Shown here: positions 25,447 to 34,209 of the stretch, in pieces
Layout: each line of letters begins with the position of its first letter
Position numbering within the stretch: position 1 is the stretch's first letter
NCBI GenBank assembly: GCA_017458145.1
Contig: JAFTGA010000015.1
Location: 115,046-179,045, forward strand
From: Bacteroidales bacterium
GTDB lineage: Bacteria > Bacteroidota > Bacteroidia > Bacteroidales > UBA932
Direction of reading: 5' to 3'
Length of the DNA stretch: 64,000 bases
Program-made: the position numbers and the translations under genes
The notes under the pieces: generated by a model
Told to the model about the DNA's origin: nothing
What the model saw: the letters and a program-made list of their open reading frames with translations, nothing else
The model's database searches: none

Positions 25447-26364
25447 TTATACGATTCCGATGATTTCCTGTAAACTGTCGATCCCGAGCGTGTCCATCAG
25501 CGCGGGTAGGGCGGAGACGATCTCCGGGCAGGCCTGGGGGTTGCGGAGGTTTTCCGCGCCCACCTGCACGGCCGTGGCGCCGGCCATCATCATTTCGACC
25601 ACGTCCTCGGCGCGCGCCACGCCGCCGCAGCCCATCACGGGGAGGCTGCAGGCGTGGGCGACCTGCCAGACCATCCGCAGCGCCACCGGGAAGATGGCGG
25701 GGCCGGAGAACCCGCCCATCTTATTGGCGATCACGGGCTTGCGCCGCTTGATGTCAATGCGCATCCCGAGCAGGGTGTTGATCAGCGTGATGCCGTCCGC
25801 CCCGGCGTCCTCGCAGGCGCGGGCGATGGACACGATGTCCGTCACGTTGGGGCTCAGCTTGATGAACACGGGCTTGCGGGTGACGGCCTTGACCGCCGCC
25901 GTGACGGCCGCCGCCGACTTGGGATCCGTGCCGAAGGCCATCCCGCCGCCGTGCACGTTGGGGCAGGACACATTCACTTCCAGCAGGTCGATGGCCGCGC
26001 AGGCGTCCGCCTTCGCGCAATTATATGCATACTCTTCCACGGAATAGCCGCTGATATTGGCGATGATCACGCCCCCGTAGATGCGCCGCAGGGCCGGGGC
26101 CTTGTCGCTGACAAGCGCTTCGATGCCCGGGTTCTGCAGGCCCACGGAGTTGATCATCCCGGCGGTGCATTCGGCGATGCGCGGCGTCGGGTTGCCGTAG
26201 CGCGGCTCGCGCGTGGTCCCCTTGAGGGAAATGCCGCCGAGCACGTCCAGGTCCATCGCATCCGCGAGTTCGATCCCGAACCCGAAAGTCCCGCTGGCCG
26301 GCACGACCGGATTCTTCAGCGTCAGGCCGCAGAGCGAGACGGATAAGTTCTTGTCAGCTACCAT
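25447..26364 (-). CDS. pyrD: Dihydroorotate dehydrogenase B, catalytic subunit
   Basis: A 305-residue FMN enzyme of class 1B that oxidises dihydroorotate to orotate. The substrate motif NVSCPNVHGGG contains the catalytic-base cysteine typical of class 1; PASGTFGFG and MGCGGVARAEDVVEMMMAGA mark the FMN sites. Class 1B works as a heterotetramer with PyrK, whose gene is immediately upstream and overlaps by 7 bases. Cytoplasmic, NAD-linked through PyrK. Confidence 0.95.
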   Translation of the reverse strand: MVADKNLSVSLCGLTLKNPVVPASGTFGFGIELADAMDLDVLGGISLKGTTREPRYGNPTPRIAECTAGMINSVGLQNPGIEALVSDKAPALRRIYGGVIIANISGYSVEEYAYNCAKADACAAIDLLEVNVSCPNVHGGGMAFGTDPKSAAAVTAAVKAVTRKPVFIKLSPNVTDIVSIARACEDAGADGITLINTLLGMRIDIKRRKPVIANKMGGFSGPAIFPVALRMVWQVAHACSLPVMGCGGVARAEDVVEMMMAGATAVQVGAENLRNPQACPEIVSALPALMDTLGIDSLQEIIGIV

Positions 26365-27125
26365 AGTACGTCCTCCTTGTCAAAAACGGGGCCGTCGACG
26401 CAGACGCGCTTCGGGCCGCGGGCGGTCTGGATACTGCAGCCGTAGCAGAAGCCGGCGCCGCAGCCCATGCGCTCTTCGAGACTGACTTCGCCGGGAACGT
26501 CCAGGGCGGTGCAGACGGCTTTCATCATCGGGAGCGGGCCGCAGGTGTAGAAGCGGTCGAAAGCGGAACGGGATTCCGGAGCGGAGCCCGGAATGACCAG
26601 ATTCGCGGCGATGGCGTCGGTCACGAAGCCCTTCGTGCCCACGGAGCCGTCCATCGTGGCGATGTGGACCGGCACGCCGAGGGCGCGCAGCTCTTCGGCG
26701 AGACAGATCTCGTCCGCGCGGTTGAAACCGAGCACGGCCGTGACCTGCTTCCCGGCAGCAAGCAGCTCCTTGGCAAGCAGATAGAGCGGCGCCGCTCCAA
26801 GCCCGCCGCCGATCAGCAGGGCGTGCTCGCGGCACTTCTCCGGATGGAAGCCGCTGCCCAGTGGCAGCAAGAGTTCGAGTTCCGTGCCGGGAGCCATCTC
26901 CGACATCGCGCGGGTGCCCTCGCCGACGACCTTATAATACAAAACCACCCCGTCCGGCAGGCAGTCGCTGACGGAGATGGGCCGCCGGAGATAAAACCCC
27001 GGCAGGGCGATGTCCACGAACTGTCCGCTGCGCACCGCGACCGTCCCTTCCGTGCGGAGCACGAGGCGGAAGGTATCCCGGGCGACGCCTTCGTTGGATG
27101 CAATCCGGAAGATGCGTTTCTGCAT
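26358..27125 (-). CDS. pyrK: Dihydroorotate dehydrogenase B, electron transfer subunit
   Basis: A 255-residue FAD and 2Fe-2S protein that passes electrons from PyrD to NAD. The ferredoxin-reductase-like N-terminus has the FAD motif FYLRRPISVSD (about 50-60); the NAD region has LLIGGGLGAAPLYLLA; the C-terminal cluster is CGAGFCYGCS followed by RVCVDGP, giving four cysteines. A segment VIPGSAPESRSA, about residues 178-189, is encoded by a palindromic repeat and sits in frame just before the conserved DRFYTCGPLPMMKAV segment. Confidence 0.94.
   Translation of the reverse strand: MQKRIFRIASNEGVARDTFRLVLRTEGTVAVRSGQFVDIALPGFYLRRPISVSDCLPDGVVLYYKVVGEGTRAMSEMAPGTELELLLPLGSGFHPEKCREHALLIGGGLGAAPLYLLAKELLAAGKQVTAVLGFNRADEICLAEELRALGVPVHIATMDGSVGTKGFVTDAIAANLVIPGSAPESRSAFDRFYTCGPLPMMKAVCTALDVPGEVSLEERMGCGAGFCYGCSIQTARGPKRVCVDGPVFDKEDVLW
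26570..26598 (-). repeat. Palindromic interspersed element, in frame inside pyrK
   Basis: GGGATTCCGG and CCCGGAATGACC flank a GAGCGGAGC centre. Outer sequences match the 24707-24734 element. The frame is kept and about 10-12 residues are added. Confidence 0.75.
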
Positions 27126-27129
27126 TAGC

Positions 27130-28404
27130 TTATTCTTGGTAGACGGGCTTGCCGTCCTTGAGTGTCAATACGATGCGGCTGCGAACGGCCTTGCCCGCGA
27201 AGGGGGTGGCCCTGCCCAGCGACAGGAAGTCCGCCGGATCGACGGTCCAGGCGGCGTCGGGGTCGATGAGGGTGAGGTCGGCGGGGGCGCCGGGCTGCAG
27301 GCCCGCAACGGGACCGCCCAGGCGGAATGCCGTGCGGGGTCCGGAGGTAAGGGCCTCGATGATGCGCTCGAGGCTGACACGCCCGGTGAGCACCAGGTCG
27401 GTGTAGAGCACCGGGAAGGCCGTCTCCAGCCCCACGATGCCCATCGCGCTGCCCTGAAGTCCGCGGGATTTCTCTTCGGCGCTGTGGGGCGCGTGGTCGG
27501 TGGCGACGGCGTCGATGGTGCCGTCGCGCAGGCCCTCGATCAGGGCTTCGCGGTCTTCTGCGCGCCGCAGCGGGGGATTCATCTTGAAGCGCCCGTCCTC
27601 CTGGAGGTCGTCTTCGCACAGCGTGAGGTAGTGCGGGCCCGTCTCGCAGGTCACGCGCACCCCGCGCGCCTTGGCCTGCCGGATCAGCTCCACGCTTTCG
27701 GCGCAGGAGATGTGGCAGACGTGGTAGCGGCAGCCGGTCTCTTCCGCGAGTTTCAGGTCCCGGGCGATCTGGCCCCATTCGCTCTCGGAGCAGATGCCCT
27801 TGTGGCCGTGGGCGGCGGCGTAGCGCCCGTCGTGGATGTAGCCACCGTGCAGCAGGGCGTTGTCTTCGCAGTGCGCGGCGATGATGACGTCTTCGCGGGC
27901 GGCGGCTTGCATGGCGGCGCGCATCATCTCCTCGCGCTGCACGCCGGAGCCGTCGTCGGAGAAGGCCGCGCAGCGTCCCTTGAGCGCGGCGATGTCCACG
28001 AGTTCCTGCCCCCGGCGGCCGCGGGTAATGGCGGCGTAGGGGAGGACGCGGATGCAGGCGTCGCGGTCGATGATCTCCTGCTCGAGGGCGAGCGTGTCCG
28101 GGCTGTCGGGCACGGGGGAGAGGTTGGGCATGGCGCAGACGGTGGTGTAGCCGCCGTGTGCGGCCGCGAGAGAGCCGGTGCGGATGGTCTCCTTGTAGCT
28201 TTGTCCGGGCTCCCGGAAATGGACGTGGATGTCGGTGAATCCTTCGCTGACCAGTTTGCCCCGGCAGTCGATAAGCTGCGCGCCGGAGGCATGGACGATG
28301 TCCGGGCCGATGGCCGCGATGCGTCCGTCCCGGATGAGCAGGTCGGCCTGCCGGCGGCCGCTGCCGTCGATGATCGTGCCGTTCTTGAGGAGGAGGGATG
28401 CCAT
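27130..28404 (-). CDS. pyrC: Dihydroorotase
   Basis: A 424-residue type I dihydroorotase of the amidohydrolase superfamily that cyclises carbamoyl aspartate. Metal ligands are in GFTDIHVHFREPG (HVH, about residues 58-60); later motifs are AAHCEDNAL, CHISCAESVELI and ATDHAPHSAEEK. The start at 28404 (MASLLLKNGTIIDGSG) fits the family N-terminus. The next gene, pyrK, starts 4 bases after its stop. Type I enzymes often associate with PyrB. Confidence 0.95.
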   Translation of the reverse strand: MASLLLKNGTIIDGSGRRQADLLIRDGRIAAIGPDIVHASGAQLIDCRGKLVSEGFTDIHVHFREPGQSYKETIRTGSLAAAHGGYTTVCAMPNLSPVPDSPDTLALEQEIIDRDACIRVLPYAAITRGRRGQELVDIAALKGRCAAFSDDGSGVQREEMMRAAMQAAAREDVIIAAHCEDNALLHGGYIHDGRYAAAHGHKGICSESEWGQIARDLKLAEETGCRYHVCHISCAESVELIRQAKARGVRVTCETGPHYLTLCEDDLQEDGRFKMNPPLRRAEDREALIEGLRDGTIDAVATDHAPHSAEEKSRGLQGSAMGIVGLETAFPVLYTDLVLTGRVSLERIIEALTSGPRTAFRLGGPVAGLQPGAPADLTLIDPDAAWTVDPADFLSLGRATPFAGKAVRSRIVLTLKDGKPVYQE

Positions 28405-28414
28405 GGGGATGCGT

Positions 28415-29110
28415 TTAATATTCCGGTCCGCGTCGCCACCGGGGTTTGTCATAGGCGCCCTGCGCGGCATAGGGGGCGCGTTCCGCCTCCCAGGCCGGGT
28501 TGGCGAAGACCGTGTCCGCGCGGTCGGTATAGAGGATGCCGTCCAGATGGTCCGTCTCGTGCTGGAAAATGATGGCCGTGAAGCCGTGGACTTCTTCCGT
28601 GACGGTCTGCAGGGTCTGCGGGTCGGTCCAGCTGATGATGACGCCTTCGCTCCGCGGCACGATGCCCCGCCTGCCGGGGATGGACAGGCAGCCTTCCGGG
28701 CCCCGGACCGTGTCGCCCAGGTGCTCAAGCACCCGGAGGTTGGGATAGACCACGAAGGGTTCGCCCTCCCGGTCGAGCCGCTGGATGGCGGCGATGCGCC
28801 GGAGAATGCCTACCTGGGGCGCCGCGATCCCCACGCCGCCCTGCTGCGGAGAGCGGACGGTGGCGAGCATCTTGCTTGCGAGCATCCCGTAGAGATCGCT
28901 CCGGAGTTCTTCGTCGCTGAGGTCGCGGCAGGCGGCCCGCAGTTCGAGGCTGTCCTGGAAGTCCGTGACCACGCCCACGTACATCACGCTGTCGGACATC
29001 GTGATGACGGTGCGCTCCCACACTTCGAAGGGCCCCTGCAGTCTGCGCGGCCCGCCGCAGGCGGCCAGCAGGCTGAGGAGGAGAATGAAAGGGATGAGTC
29101 TGTGTTTCAT
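28415..29110 (-). CDS. Peptide deformylase-family lipoprotein
   Basis: A 231-residue protein that combines a lipoprotein signal (FILLLSLLAACGG, lipobox LAAC, Cys18) with a peptide deformylase domain. All three deformylase motifs are intact: GVGIAAPQVG (about 92-101), EGCLS (139-143) and QHETDHLDG (183-191), giving the Cys and two His metal ligands and the catalytic Glu. Deformylase acts on nascent chains in the cytoplasm, so an exported, lipidated form is odd. It heads the pyrimidine operon 10 bases before pyrC. The substrate outside the cytoplasm, if any, is unknown; the housekeeping def is presumably elsewhere. Confidence 0.88.
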   Translation of the reverse strand: MKHRLIPFILLLSLLAACGGPRRLQGPFEVWERTVITMSDSVMYVGVVTDFQDSLELRAACRDLSDEELRSDLYGMLASKMLATVRSPQQGGVGIAAPQVGILRRIAAIQRLDREGEPFVVYPNLRVLEHLGDTVRGPEGCLSIPGRRGIVPRSEGVIISWTDPQTLQTVTEEVHGFTAIIFQHETDHLDGILYTDRADTVFANPAWEAERAPYAAQGAYDKPRWRRGPEY

Positions 29111-29119
29111 ACTAACTTA

Positions 29120-29127
29120 CAAAGTTA
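29120..29127 (-). promoter_or_regulatory. -7 box of the pyrimidine operon
   Basis: Reads TAACTTTG on the minus strand, 9 bases before the ATG at 29110, so the leader would be only a few bases long. No -33 match. Confidence 0.5.
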
Positions 29128-29217
29128 ACGGAAAAATTCGATTTCCGCAGAGCGCTTCGCCCGGACGCGGGCGGAAGTTATCAACAAAAGGGAAGGTGAA
29201 ATTGTCGAAAACTTGTC

Positions 29218-29248
29218 TTGCAAGGCGCGCGGGAATGTTGTAAATTTG
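29218..29248 (+). promoter_or_regulatory. Bacteroidota-type promoter of the purine operon
   Basis: TTG at 29218-29220, 20 bases, then TAAATTTG at 29241-29248, 19 bases before the purE ATG. It lies back to back with the pyrimidine promoter in the 157-base divergent gap. I see no purine riboswitch-like fold. Confidence 0.7.
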
Positions 29249-29267
29249 CGCTTTGGTTAGTTCAAGT

Positions 29268-29735
29268 ATGAAAGTCAGCATTATCATGGGTTCCAAAAGC
29301 GACTGGGAGGTGATGTCAGCCGCTTGTGAAACGCTCGAACAGTTCGGGGTCCCCTACGAAAAAAAAGTCATCAGCGCCCATCGCACTCCGCAATTTTTCT
29401 GTGACTACATGGCTGCGGCCCGCGACCGCGGGGTGGACATCGTCATCGCTGGTGCCGGCGGTGCGGCCCACCTGCCCGGGATGGCTGCGGCCCTGACCTC
29501 GCTCCCGGTGATCGGCATCCCGATCCGGAGCAAGGCGCTGAATGGCCTGGACTCCCTGCTGTCCATCGTCCAGATGCCCTCCGGCATCCCCGTGGCGACG
29601 ATGGCGATCGACGGGGCGAAGAATGCCGCCCTGTATGCTGTCTCGATCCTCGCCCTGCAGGACGCCGCGCTCGCTGCCAGGTATGAGGACTTCCGGAAGA
29701 AACAAGCAGAAAAGGTCCTTCGAACCGAGATATAG
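29268..29735 (+). CDS. purE: 5-(carboxyamino)imidazole ribonucleotide mutase
   Basis: A 155-residue PurE with [19 protein letters not shown] (active-site His) and [11 protein letters not shown] motifs. It converts N5-CAIR to CAIR in IMP synthesis, or acts on AIR and CO2 if class II. No purK is present nearby, so the class cannot be decided from context. The start at 29268 was chosen for the family N-terminus [12 protein letters not shown] and lies 19 bases after the -7 box. First gene of a nine-gene unit with gaps of only a few bases. Confidence 0.95.
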   Translation: MKVSIIMGSKSDWEVMSAACETLEQFGVPYEKKVISAHRTPQFFCDYMAAARDRGVDIVIAGAGGAAHLPGMAAALTSLPVIGIPIRSKALNGLDSLLSIVQMPSGIPVATMAIDGAKNAALYAVSILALQDAALAARYEDFRKKQAEKVLRTEI

Positions 29736-29737
29736 CC

Positions 29738-32700
29738 ATGAATGCACATCGCATCTATGTAGAAAAGTATTCGCAGTTCCAGGTTGAGGCGCAGAGCCTC
29801 AAGAACGAATTCAACGAAAACCTTTCTCTGAAGCTGCGTACCCTGCGGCTTCTCAACGTGTATGATCTTTTCGGCTTCTCCGGCGAACTGCTGGAGAAGT
29901 GCCGTTATACGGTTTTCGGAGAGGTGGTGACCGACTGCGTGTCGGACGACTGCCCGCTCGAAGGCCGGAAATACCTCGCCGTGGAATACATTCCCGGCCA
30001 GTTCGACCAGCGGGCGTCCTCCGCGCTGGACTGCGTCCACCTGATCGACCCGTCCGCCGACGTGCAGATCCGCTCCTCGCGCCTGCTCATTTTCGATGAC
30101 GACCTGTCCGATGCGGACCTGGCCGCCATCCGCCACTATTATATCAATGTGGTGGAGTCCCGTCCGAAGGACCTGGACCGTCTGCAGCCCGAAGGCAAGG
30201 CGGAGGTCAGGCCGCTCTCGGACCTTGCGGGCTTCACGCAGATGGCCCCGGCGGATTATGCCGCCTTCTGCAGGAAGTGGGGCCTGGCGATGAATACCGA
30301 CGACCTCGCCGAGGTGGTGCGCTATTTTACGGCCGAGGGCCGCGATCCGTCCGAGACGGAGCTGCGCATCCTGGACACCTACTGGAGCGACCATTGCCGC
30401 CATACGACCTTCACCACCGAACTGACGGAGGTCAAGGTGGAGGACTCCTTCGCCAAGGAGGAGATCGAGGCGGAGTACCGCGAATTCCTGGAGATCCGCC
30501 GGGAGCTCGGTCGCGAGCACAAAAGCCTCTGCCTGATGGAGCTGGCGACGATCGGCGCCCGGGTGCTCCGCAAGCGGGGCCTGCTGGAGGATCTCGAGCA
30601 GAGCGAGGAGAACAACGCCTGCAGCATCTTCGTGGATGTGGAGGTGGACGGCAGACCGGAAAAATGGCTTCTGCAGTTCAAGAACGAGACGCACAACCAC
30701 CCGACGGAAATCGAGCCTTTCGGCGGCGCGGCCACTTGCCTGGGCGGTGCGATCCGGGACCCGCTCTCCGGCCGGGCCTATGTCTATCAGGCGATGCGCG
30801 TGACGGGTGCGGGCGATATCAATGCCGCCGTGAAGGACACCCTGCCGGGCAAGCTCCCGCAGCGCATGATCAGCCGCAAGGCAGCCGCAGGCTACTCCAG
30901 CTACGGCAACCAAATCGGCCTCGCGACCACCCATGTGCGTGAAATCTATCATCCCGGTTATACCGCCAAGCGCCTCGAGGTGGGCGCCGTGGTGGGGGCG
31001 GTCCGGGCGGACAGCGTCCGTCGCGAGAGCCCTGCCCCCGGCGACGTGATCCTGATGCTGGGCGGCCGCACGGGCCGCGACGGCATCGGCGGCGCCACCG
31101 GTTCTTCCAAGGAGCATACCGAGGCTTCGATCGAGACCTGCGGCAGCGAGGTCCAGAAGGGCAACGCCCCTGAGGAACGCAAGCTCCAGCGGCTTTTCCG
31201 CCGTCCGGAGGTGACGCGCCTGATCAAGAAATCCAACGACTTCGGCGCGGGCGGCGTGAGCGTCGCGATCGGTGAGCTGGCCCCCGGCCTGGACATCTGG
31301 CTGGACCGCGTGCCGGTCAAATACAGCGGACTGAACGCCACCGAACTCGCCATCAGCGAGTCCCAGGAGCGGATGGCCGTGGTGGTGGAAGCCGGGGACC
31401 GCGCTGCTTTCGAGGCCTTCTGCGCCAGCGAAAACGTGGAGGTGACGCACGTCGCCGACGTGACGGACCGCGGCCGGATGCGGATGTTCTACCACGGGAC
31501 GACGGTCGCCGACCTCTCCCGCGAGTTCATCGACAGCGCCGGTGCGAAGCACTATGCGAAGGCGGCCGTCGGCGGCATCGAGGACATCGACCCGTTCCGC
31601 CGCGAGCCGGCGGGACAGACGCTGCGCGAAAAGATGGTCAGCACCCTGTCCGATCCCAATGTGGCTTCGCAGAAGGGCCTCGTGGAGATGTTCGACTCCA
31701 CCATCGGCCGCTCGACCGTGCTGATGCCTTACGGCGGAGCGCTCCAGGCCACCGAGACGCAGGTCTCCGTGCAGAAGCTCCCGGCGGACGGCTACACCGA
31801 CACCGCCAGCATGATGGCCTTCGGCTATGATCCCTTCCTGACCACCTGGAGCCCGTATCACGGATCGGCCTATGCCGTCGTGGACGCCTGTGCCAAGGTG
31901 GTGGCGGCCGGCGGCGACTGGTCCGGGATGCGCTTCTCCTACCAGGAATACTTCGAGCGGATGACCGCCGATCCGCACAGCTGGGGCAAGCCGCTGGCGG
32001 CCCTGCTCGGAGCGCTCAAGATGCAGACCGCGCTGGGCCTGCCGTCCATCGGCGGCAAGGACTCGATGAGCGGCACCTTCGAGCACATCTCGGTCCCGCC
32101 GACGCTGATCGCCTTCGGCATCACGACGGTGGACGCGGGCCGCGTCATCTCTCCGGAACTCAAATGGGAGGGCAATCGGCTCTACCTGATCCGGCATACC
32201 CCGCTGCCCAACCGGATGCCGGACACCGCGCAGCTGCGCGCGAACTGGGACTTCATCCACCGCGAGATTGCCGCCGGGCATATCGTGTCCGCGTGGGCGC
32301 TGGGACGCGGCGGCGTGGCCGAGGGCCTTGCCAAGATGGCTTTCGGCAACCAGTTCGGCGCCAAGGTCTCGGCCGATGAGCGGACCCTCTTCGATCTGGG
32401 CTACGGCTCCGTCCTCGTGGAGTCGGAGACGCCGCTGGATTTCCCGCAGGCGGTGTGCCTGGGCGAAGTGACCGACGGCGAGGACGGCAACCTGCATGTC
32501 AACGGCGAGCGCATCTCGCTGGAGCGCCTGATGCAGGCCTATGCCGGAAAGTACGCCAAAGTCTATCCGGCGGAGGTGGAAGCCGCCCATCCGTCGTTGC
32601 CTGCTTTTGCCCGCAAATTGCAGAAACCGCTGGCGGTGGAGCCCGTGCGCTGGAAGGGCGCTCCGGTCGACAGACCGCTGGTCTACATTCCCGTGTTCCC

Positions 32701-33478
32701 GGGCACCAACTGCGACTATGACAGCGCCAAGGCGTTCCGCAAGGCGGGGGCCGGGGTGGAGTTCGGCGTGTTCCGCAACCTCACCGGCAGCGATGTGCTC
32801 GAGTCTATCGACCGGATGGGCGCGGCCATCGACCGCTGCCAGATCCTGATGCTTTCGGGCGGTTTCTCCGCCGGAGATGAACCGGACGGCAGCGGCAAGT
32901 TCATCGCCAACGTGTTGAACAACAGTCGGATCGCTACTGCCATCCACGCGCTGCTGGACCGCGGCGGCCTGATCCTCGGCATCTGCAACGGCTTCCAGGC
33001 GCTCGTCAAGAGCGGCCTGCTGCCTTACGGCCGGCTGGGGATGGTCACCCGCGAGTCGCCGACCCTGTTCCGCAACGACATCAACCGCCACATCTCCCAG
33101 ATGGCCACGACGCGCGTATGCTCGACCCGCTCGCCCTGGCTCGCCGGGATGAAGGAGGGCGACCTGCATACCATTGCCGTCAGCCACGGCGAGGGCAAGT
33201 TCATGGTCTCCGAGGCCCTGGCGAAGGAACTCTTCGCCGCCGGTCAGGTGGCTTTCCAGTATGTGGATCCGTTCGGGGAGGAGGTCACGATGGAGGCCCC
33301 GTACAACCCCAACGGCTCTTACTACGCCATCGAGGGCATCCTCAGTCCGGACGGCCGGATTCTCGGCAAGATGGGCCACACGGAGCGCTGGGAGCCCAAT
33401 GTGTTCAAGAACATCGAAGAGGAGCTCTACCAGCCGCTCTTCGACAACGCCGTGCGGTATTTCAAGAAAAACCAATAA
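29738..33478 (+). CDS. purL: Phosphoribosylformylglycinamidine synthase, single-chain form
   Basis: A 1246-residue large-type PurL that makes FGAM from FGAR, ATP and glutamine. N-terminal and linker regions are followed by two AIRS-like halves (ETHNHPTEIEPFGGAATCLGG, GATGSSKEHTEAS and SIGGKDSMSGTF are visible in shorter pieces) and a C-terminal class I glutaminase from about residue 985. The glutaminase nucleophile is Cys1083 in LGICNGFQALV and the histidine is in VSHGEGKF, so this amidotransferase keeps its glutaminase, unlike PurF two genes on. Confidence 0.96.
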   Translation: MNAHRIYVEKYSQFQVEAQSLKNEFNENLSLKLRTLRLLNVYDLFGFSGELLEKCRYTVFGEVVTDCVSDDCPLEGRKYLAVEYIPGQFDQRASSALDCVHLIDPSADVQIRSSRLLIFDDDLSDADLAAIRHYYINVVESRPKDLDRLQPEGKAEVRPLSDLAGFTQMAPADYAAFCRKWGLAMNTDDLAEVVRYFTAEGRDPSETELRILDTYWSDHCRHTTFTTELTEVKVEDSFAKEEIEAEYREFLEIRRELGREHKSLCLMELATIGARVLRKRGLLEDLEQSEENNACSIFVDVEVDGRPEKWLLQFKNETHNHPTEIEPFGGAATCLGGAIRDPLSGRAYVYQAMRVTGAGDINAAVKDTLPGKLPQRMISRKAAAGYSSYGNQIGLATTHVREIYHPGYTAKRLEVGAVVGAVRADSVRRESPAPGDVILMLGGRTGRDGIGGATGSSKEHTEASIETCGSEVQKGNAPEERKLQRLFRRPEVTRLIKKSNDFGAGGVSVAIGELAPGLDIWLDRVPVKYSGLNATELAISESQERMAVVVEAGDRAAFEAFCASENVEVTHVADVTDRGRMRMFYHGTTVADLSREFIDSAGAKHYAKAAVGGIEDIDPFRREPAGQTLREKMVSTLSDPNVASQKGLVEMFDSTIGRSTVLMPYGGALQATETQVSVQKLPADGYTDTASMMAFGYDPFLTTWSPYHGSAYAVVDACAKVVAAGGDWSGMRFSYQEYFERMTADPHSWGKPLAALLGALKMQTALGLPSIGGKDSMSGTFEHISVPPTLIAFGITTVDAGRVISPELKWEGNRLYLIRHTPLPNRMPDTAQLRANWDFIHREIAAGHIVSAWALGRGGVAEGLAKMAFGNQFGAKVSADERTLFDLGYGSVLVESETPLDFPQAVCLGEVTDGEDGNLHVNGERISLERLMQAYAGKYAKVYPAEVEAAHPSLPAFARKLQKPLAVEPVRWKGAPVDRPLVYIPVFPGTNCDYDSAKAFRKAGAGVEFGVFRNLTGSDVLESIDRMGAAIDRCQILMLSGGFSAGDEPDGSGKFIANVLNNSRIATAIHALLDRGGLILGICNGFQALVKSGLLPYGRLGMVTRESPTLFRNDINRHISQMATTRVCSTRSPWLAGMKEGDLHTIAVSHGEGKFMVSEALAKELFAAGQVAFQYVDPFGEEVTMEAPYNPNGSYYAIEGILSPDGRILGKMGHTERWEPNVFKNIEEELYQPLFDNAVRYFKKNQ

Positions 33479-33485
33479 TCAACCA

Positions 33486-34208
33486 ATGTCAAAAGGACCG
33501 TTAATTTTTGAAGGAAACGAGAAACAGGTGTTCGCCACTGACCACCCTGACCAGGTAATCTTCCGCTACAAGGACGTGACTGTTGCCTACAACAACGTCA
33601 AGCGGGCCCGGTTCAAGGGGAAGGGCGCCCTGGACAACCAGATCTCGGCCATTCTGCTGAACTATCTGAACGAGAACGGCGTGGAGACCCACTTTATCGA
33701 GATGCTGGGCCCCCAGGAGCAGTTGTGCCGCAAGATCGAGATCATCCCCCTGCAGGTGGTCGTGCACAACCGCATCGCCGGTTCGCTGGCCACGCGCCTG
33801 GGCGTCGAGGAGGGCTATCGCCACGCCAATACCATCGTGGACCTCCGCTACAACAACGACGAGCTGGAGGATCCGTTCATCAACCGCGACCACGCCGTCG
33901 CGCTCGGCTTGGCTACGTATCAGGAACTGGACGGGATGTACAACATCGCCCGCCGGGTCAATGACCTGCTGAAGCCGCTCTTCCACAAGGCCGGCATCGA
34001 ACTCGTCGACATGAAGATCGAGTTCGGCCGTGCTTCCGACACCGGGGCCATCATCATCTCCGACGAGATCAGTCCCGATACCTGCCGCCTCTGGGACGAG
34101 GCCACCGGCGAACGGATGGACAAGGACCGTTTCCGGCTGGACCTGAGCCGCGTGGTGGAGAGTTATACCCATGTCCTGAACCGTCTGAAACAAGTAATCA
34201 ATTCATAA
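33486..34208 (+). CDS. purC: Phosphoribosylaminoimidazole-succinocarboxamide synthase
   Basis: A 240-residue SAICAR synthetase. The conserved N-terminal IFEGNEKQVF (KxxY-type ATP loop), VVHNRIAGSLATRLGVEEG, the ATP-site stretch LVDMKIEFG and DEISPDTCRLWD are present. The start at 33486 gives MSKGPLIFEGNEK. It follows purL by 7 bases; purF starts 1 base after its stop. Confidence 0.95.
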   Translation: MSKGPLIFEGNEKQVFATDHPDQVIFRYKDVTVAYNNVKRARFKGKGALDNQISAILLNYLNENGVETHFIEMLGPQEQLCRKIEIIPLQVVVHNRIAGSLATRLGVEEGYRHANTIVDLRYNNDELEDPFINRDHAVALGLATYQELDGMYNIARRVNDLLKPLFHKAGIELVDMKIEFGRASDTGAIIISDEISPDTCRLWDEATGERMDKDRFRLDLSRVVESYTHVLNRLKQVINS

Positions 34209-34209
34209 A

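Noticed and set aside
29405-33475. A very long antisense open frame opposite purL, and similar ones opposite purD-folD, guaA and the SLC13-barrel region
   Set aside because: GC-rich codon usage leaves few stops on the opposite strand; the translations are low-complexity His/Arg/Gly/Ala-rich with no domain, while the sense strands encode clear enzymes.
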